Shown piece by piece: positions 23,592-31,302 of a stretch of 64,000 nucleotides of DNA; positions within the stretch are counted from its first letter, which is position 1, and each line of letters starts with the position of its first letter. Below the pieces are notes generated by a model. It was not told the origin of the DNA. It saw nothing but the letters and a program-made list of their open reading frames with translations, and ran no database searches. The DNA is from Burkholderia mayonis. Its GTDB lineage: Bacteria; Pseudomonadota; Gammaproteobacteria; Burkholderiales; Burkholderiaceae. The position numbers and the translations under genes were made by a program. The stretch covers positions 2,046,001 to 2,110,000 of the forward strand of contig NZ_CP013387.1 of NCBI RefSeq assembly GCF_001523745.2, given 5' to 3'.

Positions 23592-24784
23592 TCGATACCC
23601 CGACGTCGGTTGCCGACGTTCCCGAGCCAGTTTTTACGCTCGTCTACGAGCAAAAAAACATTACCAACGACATCGCGCCCTACGTGGTGTCGGTGTCGTA
23701 CACCGATTTCCTGTCCGGGCAGTCCGACGAGATCGAGGTCGTGCTCGAGGACACGGACGGCCGCTGGCTGGACGCATGGTATCCGGGCAAAGGCGACGCA
23801 CTGACGCTGAAGATCGGCTATACAGGTGCGCCGCTGCTCGCGTGTGGGCGCTTCGAGATCGACGAGATCGGCTTTGACGAACCGCCCTCGACAGTCACGA
23901 TTCACGGGCTCGGCACCGGCGTGAAAGCGTCGGTCCGGAGCCGCAAAGCCAAGGCGTACGAGCACACGACGTTGGCTACGATCGCGGCGCGCGTCGCAAA
24001 ACGAAATCACCTGACGCTCACCGGTCGCATTCGGGATATCCGCATCGACCGGGTTACGCAGTATCAGGAACAGGATGTGGCGTTCCTGACGCGGCTCGCG
24101 CGCGAGTACGGGTATGCGTTCAAGATTTCGGGCAGCAAGCTCATCTTCAGCGAACTCGCGGACCTGAGAGGATCGGACGCTGTGCTGCAGTTCAAGCGCG
24201 AAGACCTCAAATCGGTCCGCCTGCGCGACAAGATCAAGGACGTCTACGCACAGGCCAAGGTCGGCTATCACAACCTGAAGACGAAGAAGCTCGTCGTCTA
24301 CGGTGTGGCCGGTGATTCCGTGGGCGTCGTCGGTCAGTCCGAGGTGGCGGCCGGCAAGCGTAAGTCTTCCGGTCAGGCGACGAGCGGCGACACGTTGCGG
24401 CTGTCGACTCGGGCCGGCTCGAAGGCAACGCTGCAGACGAAGGCCCGTGCGGCACTTGACCATGCGAACCTCAAGCAGACTGGCGGAACGGTCGAGATGA
24501 TCGGCGATACGAAGCTGGCCGCGGGTGCATCGATCGAGCTGCGCGAGCTTGGCAAGCTGTCCGGCAAGTATCTGATCGAGTCGGCACGGCATCGTCTCAA
24601 TCGCGGCGGTGGCTACCAAACGGAAGTTGAGCTGAAGCGCTCGGCGATCGCGGTCCAGGCCGGCAAAGGCGGCGGCGCCGCGAAGAAACCCACCAAGGGG
24701 CTGCAGGTCTACGGCGTCACGGCGAAGGGCGACGTCGGTGTCGTGGGATCTACGCCCGTTGCGGCGAAAGGCAAGAAGAAATGA
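23579..24784 (+). CDS. P2 gpD-like baseplate hub protein (late control D family)
   Basis: A 401-aa protein starting at the GTG at 23579. Motifs are VVSVSYTDFLSGQSDEIEVV, then GRFEIDEIGFDEPPSTVTIH, QEQDVAFLTRLAREYGYAF and TLQTKARAALDHANLKQTGG. This is the Phage_GPD hub family, equivalent to T4 gp27 and VgrG N-termini. Two Gly/Val repeats near residues 240 and 380 share the form VYGV..D-GVVG, an unusual internal duplication. It precedes the spike gene gpV as expected. Confidence 0.9.
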   Translation: MDAVVDTPTSVADVPEPVFTLVYEQKNITNDIAPYVVSVSYTDFLSGQSDEIEVVLEDTDGRWLDAWYPGKGDALTLKIGYTGAPLLACGRFEIDEIGFDEPPSTVTIHGLGTGVKASVRSRKAKAYEHTTLATIAARVAKRNHLTLTGRIRDIRIDRVTQYQEQDVAFLTRLAREYGYAFKISGSKLIFSELADLRGSDAVLQFKREDLKSVRLRDKIKDVYAQAKVGYHNLKTKKLVVYGVAGDSVGVVGQSEVAAGKRKSSGQATSGDTLRLSTRAGSKATLQTKARAALDHANLKQTGGTVEMIGDTKLAAGASIELRELGKLSGKYLIESARHRLNRGGGYQTEVELKRSAIAVQAGKGGGAAKKPTKGLQVYGVTAKGDVGVVGSTPVAAKGKKK

Positions 24785-25383
24785 ACGATACCCTCGACGA
24801 GTTCGGTGCAACGATCAAGTTCGGTACGGTCAGCGCTTCGAAGCCCGGCTTCGCGCGCGTGCGGCTGACCGACCTCGGCAACATGCGAACCATGTGGTTG
24901 CCGATCGCGTATCCGAAGACCTTGGCCGATCAGGCTTGCTGGACCTACGATGACGGCGAACAGGTCGCTGTGCTGCTGGACAGCCGCTGCGAGGACGGCG
25001 TCATTCTGGGCGCCATCTACTCCGATGCCGACAGACCGCCGGTGACCGATCCGAACAAGTTCATCGTGCGCTTCAAGGATGGCGCGGTGCTTGAATACGA
25101 TCGTGCAACCCACACGCTGACGTGCTCTGGCATGCAGACGGTGATCGTGGATTCGAAGACGGAAATTGTGCTGCGCGCGGGCGAGAAGGTAACTGTCGAC
25201 ACGCCGGAGGCCGAGTTCACCCGTAACGTCACGGTGAAGGGCAAGCTGACCTATCGGGGCGGCATGGCCGGCTCGGGCGGCGACGGCGCGGTGCTGACGG
25301 GCGACATGAAGATCAACGGCAACGTCGACGCATCGGGCACGATCATGGACGCCGGCGGTAACTCGAATCACCACAGCCACTGA
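24781..25383 (+). CDS. Baseplate spike protein (gpV/Mu gp45-like)
   Basis: A 200-aa trimeric spike. The N-terminal OB-fold region has GTVSASKPGFARVRLTD, then MWLPIAYPKT and EQVAVLLDSRCEDGVILGAI. The C-terminal beta-helix (EIVLRAGEKVTVDTPEAEFT, then KINGNVDASGTIMDAGGNS) ends in NHHSH, the HxH motif that binds iron at the tip in P2 gpV and Mu gp45. The tip would pierce the outer membrane on contraction. The gap after it contains an inverted form of the late element. Confidence 0.92.
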   Translation: MNDTLDEFGATIKFGTVSASKPGFARVRLTDLGNMRTMWLPIAYPKTLADQACWTYDDGEQVAVLLDSRCEDGVILGAIYSDADRPPVTDPNKFIVRFKDGAVLEYDRATHTLTCSGMQTVIVDSKTEIVLRAGEKVTVDTPEAEFTRNVTVKGKLTYRGGMAGSGGDGAVLTGDMKINGNVDASGTIMDAGGNSNHHSH

Positions 25384-25436
25384 GCTTTTAGCCGGCTTTA
25401 ATATCCCTTCGCGCGGTCGCGCGGCAACATTGCTGC

Positions 25437-25790
25437 ATGACCCAGCTCTCAGAAATCACCTCCGTTCACTGGCAACCGGCCCTTAACCGCGACGGCGTGG
25501 TTGAGGGCTTGGACGACATCAATCAGGCGATCAGCCTGATTCTGGGAACGCCACAGGGTAGCGACCCGCATCGCCCCGATTTCGGTTCAAAGCTCTATCT
25601 GTACCTCGACATGCCGATCGACCGCGCCACACCGCATATCGTGCGTGAGTCGGTCGACGCGATCCGGCGCTGGGAACCGCGTTGCGAGGTCGTACGCGTC
25701 ATTCCGTCTATTGCAGAATCGCGCGAAACGATCCGCGTGCAGTGGCGGCTTGCCGACGGCGTCATTCGCGAGACGGAGGTGCCGCGATGA
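25437..25790 (+). CDS. Baseplate wedge protein gpW (gp25-like)
   Basis: A 117-aa protein of the GPW/gp25 family: VEGLDDINQAISLILGTPQG, then DPHRPDFGSKLYLYLDMPID and the conserved EPR in RRWEPRCEVVRV. It joins sheath and baseplate in contractile systems. The upstream 53-bp gap has an element (25385-25400) matching the reverse complement of the late motif at 14 of 16 positions, so a separate promoter for the baseplate operon is possible. Confidence 0.92.
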   Translation: MTQLSEITSVHWQPALNRDGVVEGLDDINQAISLILGTPQGSDPHRPDFGSKLYLYLDMPIDRATPHIVRESVDAIRRWEPRCEVVRVIPSIAESRETIRVQWRLADGVIRETEVPR

Positions 25791-26938
25791 CGCTCGACGA
25801 ACCGGATTTCATTGCCCGCGACCCCGAGGTCATTACGGCGGAGATTGTGGCCGACTACGAGGCGCGCACGGGGAAGACGCTGTATCCCGCGCAAGTCGAG
25901 CGTGTCCTCATCGACATCGTTGCCTATCGCGAAACCCTCGTTCGTGTCGGCGTCCAGGAAGCCGCGAAACAGAACCTCGTCGCGTTCGCTCGGGCTCCCA
26001 TGATCGATTACCTTGGCGAGCTCGTCGGTGTGACTCGGCTGCCCGCGCAGCCCGCGAAGACGACGCTCCGCTTCTCGACCGACGCGGCGTTGCCGTCGAA
26101 CCTGCTGATCGCTGCCGGCACACGCGTAGAAACGAGCGACGGTGCCGTCTCCTTTGCGACCGACGTCGACGTGACGCTCGTTGCAGGCCAGTTGACGATC
26201 GACGCGGCCGCGACCTGCGAAACGGCTGGTTCGATCGGGAATGGCTGGCAGCCGGGCCAGCTCGGCTCGCTCGTCGACGACTTGGGCGACGTCGACGTAA
26301 TCGTGGCCAACACCAAAATCAGCGCGGACGGGTATGAAGAGGAGGACACCGACCGCCTGCGTGAGCGCATCAAACTGGCGCCAGAGGCATTCAGCACGGC
26401 GGGCTCGCGGCTCGCCTACGTGTTCCACGCAAAAAGTGCACATCAATCGATCATCGACGTCGGCATCATCCAGCCGGAAATGGAAATGCGAGATGGTCGG
26501 CTGGTTTCGGTCAACGGAGTGCCGCCCGGCTGCGTGCAGGTCTATCCGCTCGTCGACACGGGACTACCGAGCGACGCGATTCTCCAGCTCGTGCGAGACA
26601 ACCTCGACGACGAGCGCAAGCGCCCGCTGACCGACTACGTCGACGTCCGATCGCCGACGCCGGTCGATTATGCGATCGACGTGCGACTCACGCTATACAA
26701 GGACGCCGACGCCGACACGACGATCACGCAGGCGCGCGCCGCCGCGAAAACCTACCGCGCCGATCGTGCCGCCGGCCTGGGGCGCGACATCGTCCCGCGC
26801 CAACTCAGCCGCGCCGTCCAGGTTCAAGGCGTGTACGACGTGGACCTTCTCGGCCTCGAGCTGCGCGTGCTTGCCGGAAATGAATGGGCGCGGTGTACGG
26901 GCGTGAGCGTTGTGCCGATCGGAGTAGCAAATGGCTGA
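25787..26938 (+). CDS. Baseplate J-family protein (gpJ)
   Basis: A 383-aa wedge protein from the ATG at 25787 (overlapping the gpW stop). Motifs are LYPAQVERVLIDIVAYRETL near residue 34, then FARAPMIDYLGELVGVTRLP, TKISADGYEEEDTDRLRERI and AYVFHAKSAHQSIIDVGI. All are typical of Baseplate_J. It forms the baseplate periphery together with gpI and gpW. Length is similar to P2 gpJ (302 aa) with a slightly longer C-terminus. Confidence 0.92.
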   Translation: MTLDEPDFIARDPEVITAEIVADYEARTGKTLYPAQVERVLIDIVAYRETLVRVGVQEAAKQNLVAFARAPMIDYLGELVGVTRLPAQPAKTTLRFSTDAALPSNLLIAAGTRVETSDGAVSFATDVDVTLVAGQLTIDAAATCETAGSIGNGWQPGQLGSLVDDLGDVDVIVANTKISADGYEEEDTDRLRERIKLAPEAFSTAGSRLAYVFHAKSAHQSIIDVGIIQPEMEMRDGRLVSVNGVPPGCVQVYPLVDTGLPSDAILQLVRDNLDDERKRPLTDYVDVRSPTPVDYAIDVRLTLYKDADADTTITQARAAAKTYRADRAAGLGRDIVPRQLSRAVQVQGVYDVDLLGLELRVLAGNEWARCTGVSVVPIGVANG

Positions 26939-27512
26939 TTTGCTGTTACCGCCCGCTCTGGCGAAAGATGCGCGCTTCAAAGCACTCGCGCAGTTGGTCG
27001 AACGACTCGACAACGTTGACCTCTCTCCGCTCCTGGTCTATCTGATCGACGGTGTTGACGCGTCCGCTTTGCCGTTTCTGGCCGACCAGTTTTCCGTCAT
27101 GGGTGAGGACGGATGGAACCTCGCCGAGTCGGACGAAGCCAAGCGCGCGCTGATCAAAGGTGCGATCGAGCTTCATCGCTACAAGGGCACGCCGTGGGCA
27201 GTCCGCGAAGTCATCCGCCGTCTGGGCTTCGGCGAAGTCGAGCTCGTCGAGGGCATCGCGCGCGTGTTCTACGACGGTAAGCGCCGTTACAACGGCTGGA
27301 TGGTGCACGGAGATTCGGGTTTGTGGGCGGTCTACCGGGTCATCCTACTCGATCGGGCAATCACCAATGATCAGGCGGCGCTGCTGCGCGCGACGTTGGC
27401 CGCGTTCGCGCCGGCGCGCTGCGTGCTGGCCAGCCTCGAATACCGGGGCGTGCCGGTGCGTTACAACGGCGCCGCCCACTACGACGCACAGTACAACCAC
27501 GGGAGCAGTTAA
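26931..27512 (+). CDS. Tail protein I (gpI)
   Basis: A 193-aa protein of the Tail_P2_I family: LPPALAKDARFKALAQLVER, then LPFLADQFSVMGEDGWNLAE and ALIKGAIELHRYKGTPWAVR. The last block (HRYKGTPWAVREVIRRLGFG) is the family's most conserved part. It links the J wedge with the tail fibre. Stop and next start overlap by one base. Confidence 0.92.
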   Translation: MADLLLPPALAKDARFKALAQLVERLDNVDLSPLLVYLIDGVDASALPFLADQFSVMGEDGWNLAESDEAKRALIKGAIELHRYKGTPWAVREVIRRLGFGEVELVEGIARVFYDGKRRYNGWMVHGDSGLWAVYRVILLDRAITNDQAALLRATLAAFAPARCVLASLEYRGVPVRYNGAAHYDAQYNHGSS

Positions 27513-28594
27513 TGGACAAACTCGTCGAGTCTTCCCAATGGGAGGAAGACCTTTACCAAATCGAAACGTCTGATCCCGTCGAAGGCGGTCCGGATGGCGT
27601 TTCGAACAAGCAGGCGAAGCAGCTTGGCGGCCGCACGCGCTATCTGAAGCAGCATGTCGAACAGTCTCAGTCCGGTCTCGCGAGCCACATTGCCGCGGGT
27701 GATCCGCATCCGCAGTACGCGACCAAAGCAGACCTCGTCCAGGAACTTGGCAATCTGGTCGGTCAGGCTCCGGGGACGCTCGATACGCTGAATGAGATCG
27801 CCCAGGCGCTCGGGAAGGATCCGAATTTCGCAACGACGATGACGAATGCGCTGGCATTGAAGGCGCCAATCGATTCGCCGGTTTTCACCAGCGTTGCGAA
27901 AGGGGTAACACCTCCTCAGTTCGACAACAGCACGAAGCTGGCGACGACGGCGTTTGCGCAGCGTGCGCTCGGCAACCGTCAGGCGATCAGCTCGACAAAT
28001 ACGAATCAGACGCTCACTCTCGCTCAATGCGGACAGACGCTGCAATATTACAGCGCGTCGGGCGGCGTATGGACCCTTCCCACCGCCGCGACAATCCCGA
28101 ATGGCGCTGAATACGAAATTTTGAACGGGGGCAGCGGAACGCTCTTGATTCAAGTGGCTGGTGGCTCCGACAAGATCATTAGTAGCGCTGGCGTTGCCAT
28201 AGCGTCCGTTACCCTTCAGTCCGGCGACTCCATTCGGATCGTCGGGAGTGCTGGAAGTTATGTATATGCGACTGGCGGAACTGGGACGATTCAGTGGTCT
28301 GCTTCGTTCGGCTCGTCCATCGCGCTAAACGGCTATCAAAAGCTGCCGAGCGGTTTGATTATCCAGTGGGGGGCTTTTACCAGCAGTGCGTCCGGAGATA
28401 CGAGTGTCGCTTGGCCGATCGCGTTCCCGAGTACCTGTTTAAGTGTGATATCCACGCCAAATAACAATGGCTATTCAATGGTGACGCAATACAACAGCAG
28501 CAGAACCGGGGCGCTCTTCAATAACTGGCAGATGAGCGGTGGTAGCGCTGTGCGAATGGCCGGGGCTGTTCAATACGTGGCAATCGGAAACTGA
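27512..28594 (+). CDS. Tail fibre protein (host recognition)
   Basis: A 360-aa fibre. The N-terminal 100 residues (VESSQWEEDLYQIETSDPVE, then NKQAKQLGGRTRYLKQHVEQ) form the baseplate-attachment part. A repeat follows with KAPIDSPVFTSVAKGVTPPQ and STKLATTAFAQRAL, the collar-like motif of fibres. The C-terminal 110 residues start GYQKLPSGLIIQWG and end VQYVAIGN, the receptor-binding tip of many Burkholderia phage fibres. It is AT-richer in the distal half (28.0-28.6 kb), consistent with recombination of host-range modules. Confidence 0.9.
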   Translation: MDKLVESSQWEEDLYQIETSDPVEGGPDGVSNKQAKQLGGRTRYLKQHVEQSQSGLASHIAAGDPHPQYATKADLVQELGNLVGQAPGTLDTLNEIAQALGKDPNFATTMTNALALKAPIDSPVFTSVAKGVTPPQFDNSTKLATTAFAQRALGNRQAISSTNTNQTLTLAQCGQTLQYYSASGGVWTLPTAATIPNGAEYEILNGGSGTLLIQVAGGSDKIISSAGVAIASVTLQSGDSIRIVGSAGSYVYATGGTGTIQWSASFGSSIALNGYQKLPSGLIIQWGAFTSSASGDTSVAWPIAFPSTCLSVISTPNNNGYSMVTQYNSSRTGALFNNWQMSGGSAVRMAGAVQYVAIGN

Positions 28595-28598
28595 AATC

Positions 28599-29054
28599 AT
28601 GGGCCAAAAACAAGCAGCATACGACGCGAAAGGCAACATCGTTGCCTTCTACGATACGGTTGACAGCCCGGCGCCGCAGGGGGCGTCGGTGATCAACTTG
28701 ACTGATGAGGAATGGGTGGCTCTCGTGAATGCGCAGGCGGCCGGCAAGCGCATCGTTGTCGACAGTGCCGGGAAACCTGTTGCGCTCGATCCGCTGCCGC
28801 CAACGCGAGCAGAGATCGCAAGCGCCAAGCGCGCAGAGCGCGACTCGGCTCTCGGCGCGACCGACTGGCTCGTTGCTCGACACCAAGACGAAAAGTTGCT
28901 TGGCAACGGGACGACGCTGTCGGCCGACCAGTTCGTGATGTTGCTCGGCTATCGGCAGTCGCTGCGGGAATGCAGTTCAATGCCGAACTGGCCCGACGTA
29001 ACACTTCCGTCGCCCCCGCCGTTCGTGTACGAGCACGGGATGGCTTCTTCGTAA
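28599..29054 (+). CDS. Tail fibre assembly protein (Tfa-like)
   Basis: A 151-aa protein from the ATG at 28599. The N-terminus (AAYDAKGNIVAFYDTVDSPA) is a short beta domain typical for fibre-assembly proteins, and the C-terminal part (RDSALGATDWLVARHQDEKL, then LLGYRQSLRECSSMPNWPDV and PPPFVY) is the DUF4376/Tfa-like chaperone signature. It directly follows the fibre it would fold. It is the last structural gene, 137 bp before the com-like cargo operon. Confidence 0.82.
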   Translation: MGQKQAAYDAKGNIVAFYDTVDSPAPQGASVINLTDEEWVALVNAQAAGKRIVVDSAGKPVALDPLPPTRAEIASAKRAERDSALGATDWLVARHQDEKLLGNGTTLSADQFVMLLGYRQSLRECSSMPNWPDVTLPSPPPFVYEHGMASS

Positions 29055-29191
29055 AAGACAGAGCGACCGCCGTGGGTGTTGGAGCACCCGCGGCGGCCAC
29101 CGCATCACTGCTGTAGCCAGTGAATTGGCCAAGGCCCCGCCACCTTCCGGAAGGCGGGCGCCATTCTATCCTACGGAAAGGGCTTTCACAT

Positions 29192-29440
29192 ATGGCAAAC
29201 AGTCAGCGCGCGCCCACGCCGCAATTGGCGGCCGGCGCACTCGATATCCGTTGTGGCCAGTGCCGCCGCAAGCTGGCCTCGGGCCGGTACATCGAGCTGA
29301 GCATCAAGTGCCCCCGTTGCGGGGCGATCAATCATCTGAAGGCCGCGAGCCTCGAACCAGCGCGCCACCGAGCGCCCAGACACATGGAATTTTGTAATGG
29401 GCGCGAAAATGCCTCTCCCGGTCAAACAGCCGGGTCGTAA
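29192..29440 (+). CDS. com: Com-like zinc-finger translational regulator
   Basis: An 82-aa protein from the ATG at 29192. Cys21-x2-Cys24 and Cys40-x2-Cys43 (DIRCGQCRRKL, then IKCPRCGAINHL) form the zinc ribbon of the Mu Com family. Mu Com is known to bind the com-mom mRNA and open the mom translation start. Here the 3' end overlaps the next gene by 44 bp, and a hairpin covering that gene's AUG lies inside the com coding region (29372-29404), as in Mu. The C-terminus is longer than in Mu Com. I infer the same regulatory job for a different effector. Confidence 0.85.
   Translation: MANSQRAPTPQLAAGALDIRCGQCRRKLASGRYIELSIKCPRCGAINHLKAASLEPARHRAPRHMEFCNGRENASPGQTAGS
29372..29404 (+). promoter_or_regulatory. 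Translation-blocking hairpin over downstream start codon
   Basis: GCGCCCA (29372-29378) and TGGGCGC (29398-29404) pair perfectly, with a 19-nt loop. The 3' arm contains the last two bases of the ATG at 29397-29399, and the only ribosome-site candidate (GGA at about 29386) is in the loop. In phage Mu the mom start is hidden in a stem-loop and opened by Com; the match in layout suggests the same control here. Confidence 0.65.
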
Positions 29441-29561
29441 CGGGTACAAATACAAGCCGCGGTACGGCGTTGTCGTCGTCTGTCGGGATGAAGCTGAACA
29501 GCAGGCGGCCTATCAGGCTCTGCGCAAGCAGGGTTACAAGCTGAAGGTGGTGTGCGTATGA
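29397..29561 (+). CDS. 54-aa protein between com and the ABC/GNAT gene
   Basis: A small basic protein (MGAKMPLPVKQPGRNGYKYK at the N-terminus), ending in a beta-alpha-beta-like block (YGVVVVCRDEAEQQAAYQAL, then RKQGYKLKVVCV). Its ATG lies in the hairpin at 29372-29404 and its stop overlaps the ATG of the ABC/GNAT gene (ATGA), so it couples the translation of the effector genes to Com. It has two Cys, but no zinc motif. I do not recognise a family. It may be a real subunit or mainly a translational relay. Confidence 0.72.
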   Translation: MGAKMPLPVKQPGRNGYKYKPRYGVVVVCRDEAEQQAAYQALRKQGYKLKVVCV

Positions 29562-30685
29562 AGCTGGCCGTACACCACCGCTGCGCCGACTCGACGTCGT
29601 ATCGCGCAGCGCGCGTTAAATCTCTGTTCAACGTCGACGATGGCCGGCGCTTCGATCTCGAGGCGGATCTGCCGATCGACGACCAGGACTGGCAAATCGG
29701 CGTTATCGTCGGGCCGTCCGGCTCAGGGAAGACCAGCCTCGGAAAGGCGATCGGGCCGTTGTACGCACCCGCATGGCCGGCGCGCAAACCGATCATCGAC
29801 GCGATCGCGCCCAAGGGCTCCTTCGACGCGGTGACGGCGGCCTTGTCCGCCGTGGGTCTCGGTAGCGTGCCAACATGGCTCCGGCCATTTTCCGTGCTTT
29901 CCAACGGCGAGCAGTTCCGAGCGACCTTGGCTCGGCTCGTATGTGAAGCGCCGCAACTGGCTGTCATCGACGAATTCTCGTCTGTAGTGGATCGGCAGAT
30001 CGCGCGAATCGGCGCCGGCGCCTTCTCGAAGGCATGGAGGCGCACAGGCGGCCGCGTCGTGCTCCTGTCCTGTCACTACGACATCCTTGATTGGGTCCAG
30101 CCGGATTGGGTTTTCGACACCGCATCCGGCTCGTTTGAACGGGGGCATCTTCGGCGCCGGCCGCCCATCGAGTTGGACGTCCGGCAAACCGACTGGCAAT
30201 ACTGGCCTCTGTTTGAGCCGCATCACTATCTGAAGCTGCCCCGGATGATCGCGGCGACCAATTACGTCGGATGGATCGACGGCGCGCCTGTTGCGCACCT
30301 CGCCGTCAGCACACGTCCAGGTCTCATTGAGGCCCGCGCATGCCGCCTCGTCGTGATGCCTGAGTGGCAAGGCGCGGGCGTGGGCATGCGGTTTCTGAAC
30401 GTGGTTTGCGACGCCTGGAATCGCGGCCGCAACCGGTACGGCAGACCGATGCGGACGCTTTTCCATACGAGTCATCCGGGACTTGCGGCCGCGCTGCGCC
30501 GCGATCGACGCTGGACTCAGGTTTCCGGCGGCTTGGTTGGCGAGAGCCGGCAGCGTTCAGTTGAATCGCTGGCGGCCAGTCGCGCGCGCGCCGGCGCTGA
30601 GGGAAAGGCGACCGGCGGCTACGGCGGTCATTTCCGGGCGGTTCAAGGATTCCGTTTCCTTGGCGAGGAGGCGGCATGCGCTTGA
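29558..30685 (+). CDS. ABC-ATPase/GNAT fusion, putative DNA-modification enzyme
   Basis: A 375-aa protein. Residues 45-200 are an ABC-type ATPase without membrane domains: Walker A GPSGSGKT (52-59), signature LSNGEQ (114-119), Walker B LAVIDE (134-139, catalytic E139) and H-loop H173. Residues 215-330 are GNAT-like, with acetyl-CoA motif LVVMPEWQGAGVGMRFL (264-280) and a Mom-reminiscent block FHTSHPGLAAALRR (302-315). Mu Mom, which makes the hypermodified adenine of Mu DNA, is also GNAT-like and also sits behind com. I infer a Mom-like base or DNA acylation enzyme with an ATP-driven DNA or partner-handling module. RNA or protein as substrate cannot be excluded. Confidence 0.8.
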   Translation: MKLAVHHRCADSTSYRAARVKSLFNVDDGRRFDLEADLPIDDQDWQIGVIVGPSGSGKTSLGKAIGPLYAPAWPARKPIIDAIAPKGSFDAVTAALSAVGLGSVPTWLRPFSVLSNGEQFRATLARLVCEAPQLAVIDEFSSVVDRQIARIGAGAFSKAWRRTGGRVVLLSCHYDILDWVQPDWVFDTASGSFERGHLRRRPPIELDVRQTDWQYWPLFEPHHYLKLPRMIAATNYVGWIDGAPVAHLAVSTRPGLIEARACRLVVMPEWQGAGVGMRFLNVVCDAWNRGRNRYGRPMRTLFHTSHPGLAAALRRDRRWTQVSGGLVGESRQRSVESLAASRARAGAEGKATGGYGGHFRAVQGFRFLGEEAACA

Positions 30686-31290
30686 TGATCGTCGGCCAGA
30701 AATGGCTCGGCGCTGAGCTGCTCCGGCAGTGCGCGAGCGCCGGGCACGATGTAGCTGCCGTCGCCGCGCCGGGTGCGGTTGGCGAGGACTACGACCGCCT
30801 GTATGCGGCCGCGCAGCAGCTCGGGGTGCCGGCGCTCGTCGTCGGCCGTCGGCTCGACGCGGACGCTGTTCCGGACGGCGTGGACCTCATTCTTGCCGCC
30901 CACGCCCATGCGTTCATCCCGCGCGCCGCTCGCGAGCGGGCGCGGCTTGGCGTTCTGGGATACCACCCGTCGCTGCTGCCGCGCCATCGAGGGCGGGACG
31001 CCGTGCGCTGGGCTATTCACATGCGGGAGCCTATAACGGGCGGCACGCTCTACTGGCTCGACGATGGAGCAGACACCGGTCCGATCGCGTTACAGGATTG
31101 GTGCCATATCCGGCCGGAGGATACGCCGGCGTCGCTCTGGCGCCGGGAGCTAGGCCCAATGGGACTGCGCCTGTTTGCGGCTGCGCTGGCGATGATTGAA
31201 GAAGGCGAGTGCCGGCAGCTTGCGCAAGACTCCGCGCTGGCCACGTGGGAGCCGGCGTTTCATTCGAAGTCGCTGGCCGCGGCGGCGTAA
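30676..31290 (+). CDS. Formyltransferase-fold protein with altered active site
   Basis: A 204-aa single-domain protein of the formyl-transferase N fold: MIVGQKWLGAELLRQ start, GYHPSLLPRHRGRDAVRW (95-112) and DDGADTGPI (129-137). H97 and D133 of the usual Asn-His-Asp triad are present, but the Asn position (two before His) is Gly95. No C-terminal tRNA-binding domain exists, so it is not a tRNA formyltransferase. A GAGGAGG ribosome site precedes the ATG, which overlaps the ABC/GNAT gene by 10 bp. It likely acts with that enzyme, supplying or transferring a one-carbon or acyl group. Confidence 0.78.
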   Translation: MRLMIVGQKWLGAELLRQCASAGHDVAAVAAPGAVGEDYDRLYAAAQQLGVPALVVGRRLDADAVPDGVDLILAAHAHAFIPRAARERARLGVLGYHPSLLPRHRGRDAVRWAIHMREPITGGTLYWLDDGADTGPIALQDWCHIRPEDTPASLWRRELGPMGLRLFAAALAMIEEGECRQLAQDSALATWEPAFHSKSLAAAA

Positions 31291-31302
31291 CCGGGCGATT
31301 GC

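Noticed and set aside
29054-29191. Two GC-rich hairpins after the tail fibre assembly gene as terminators
   Set aside because: Stems are plausible (CCGCCGTGGGTG / CACCCGCGGCGG), but neither is followed by a T-run; not called.
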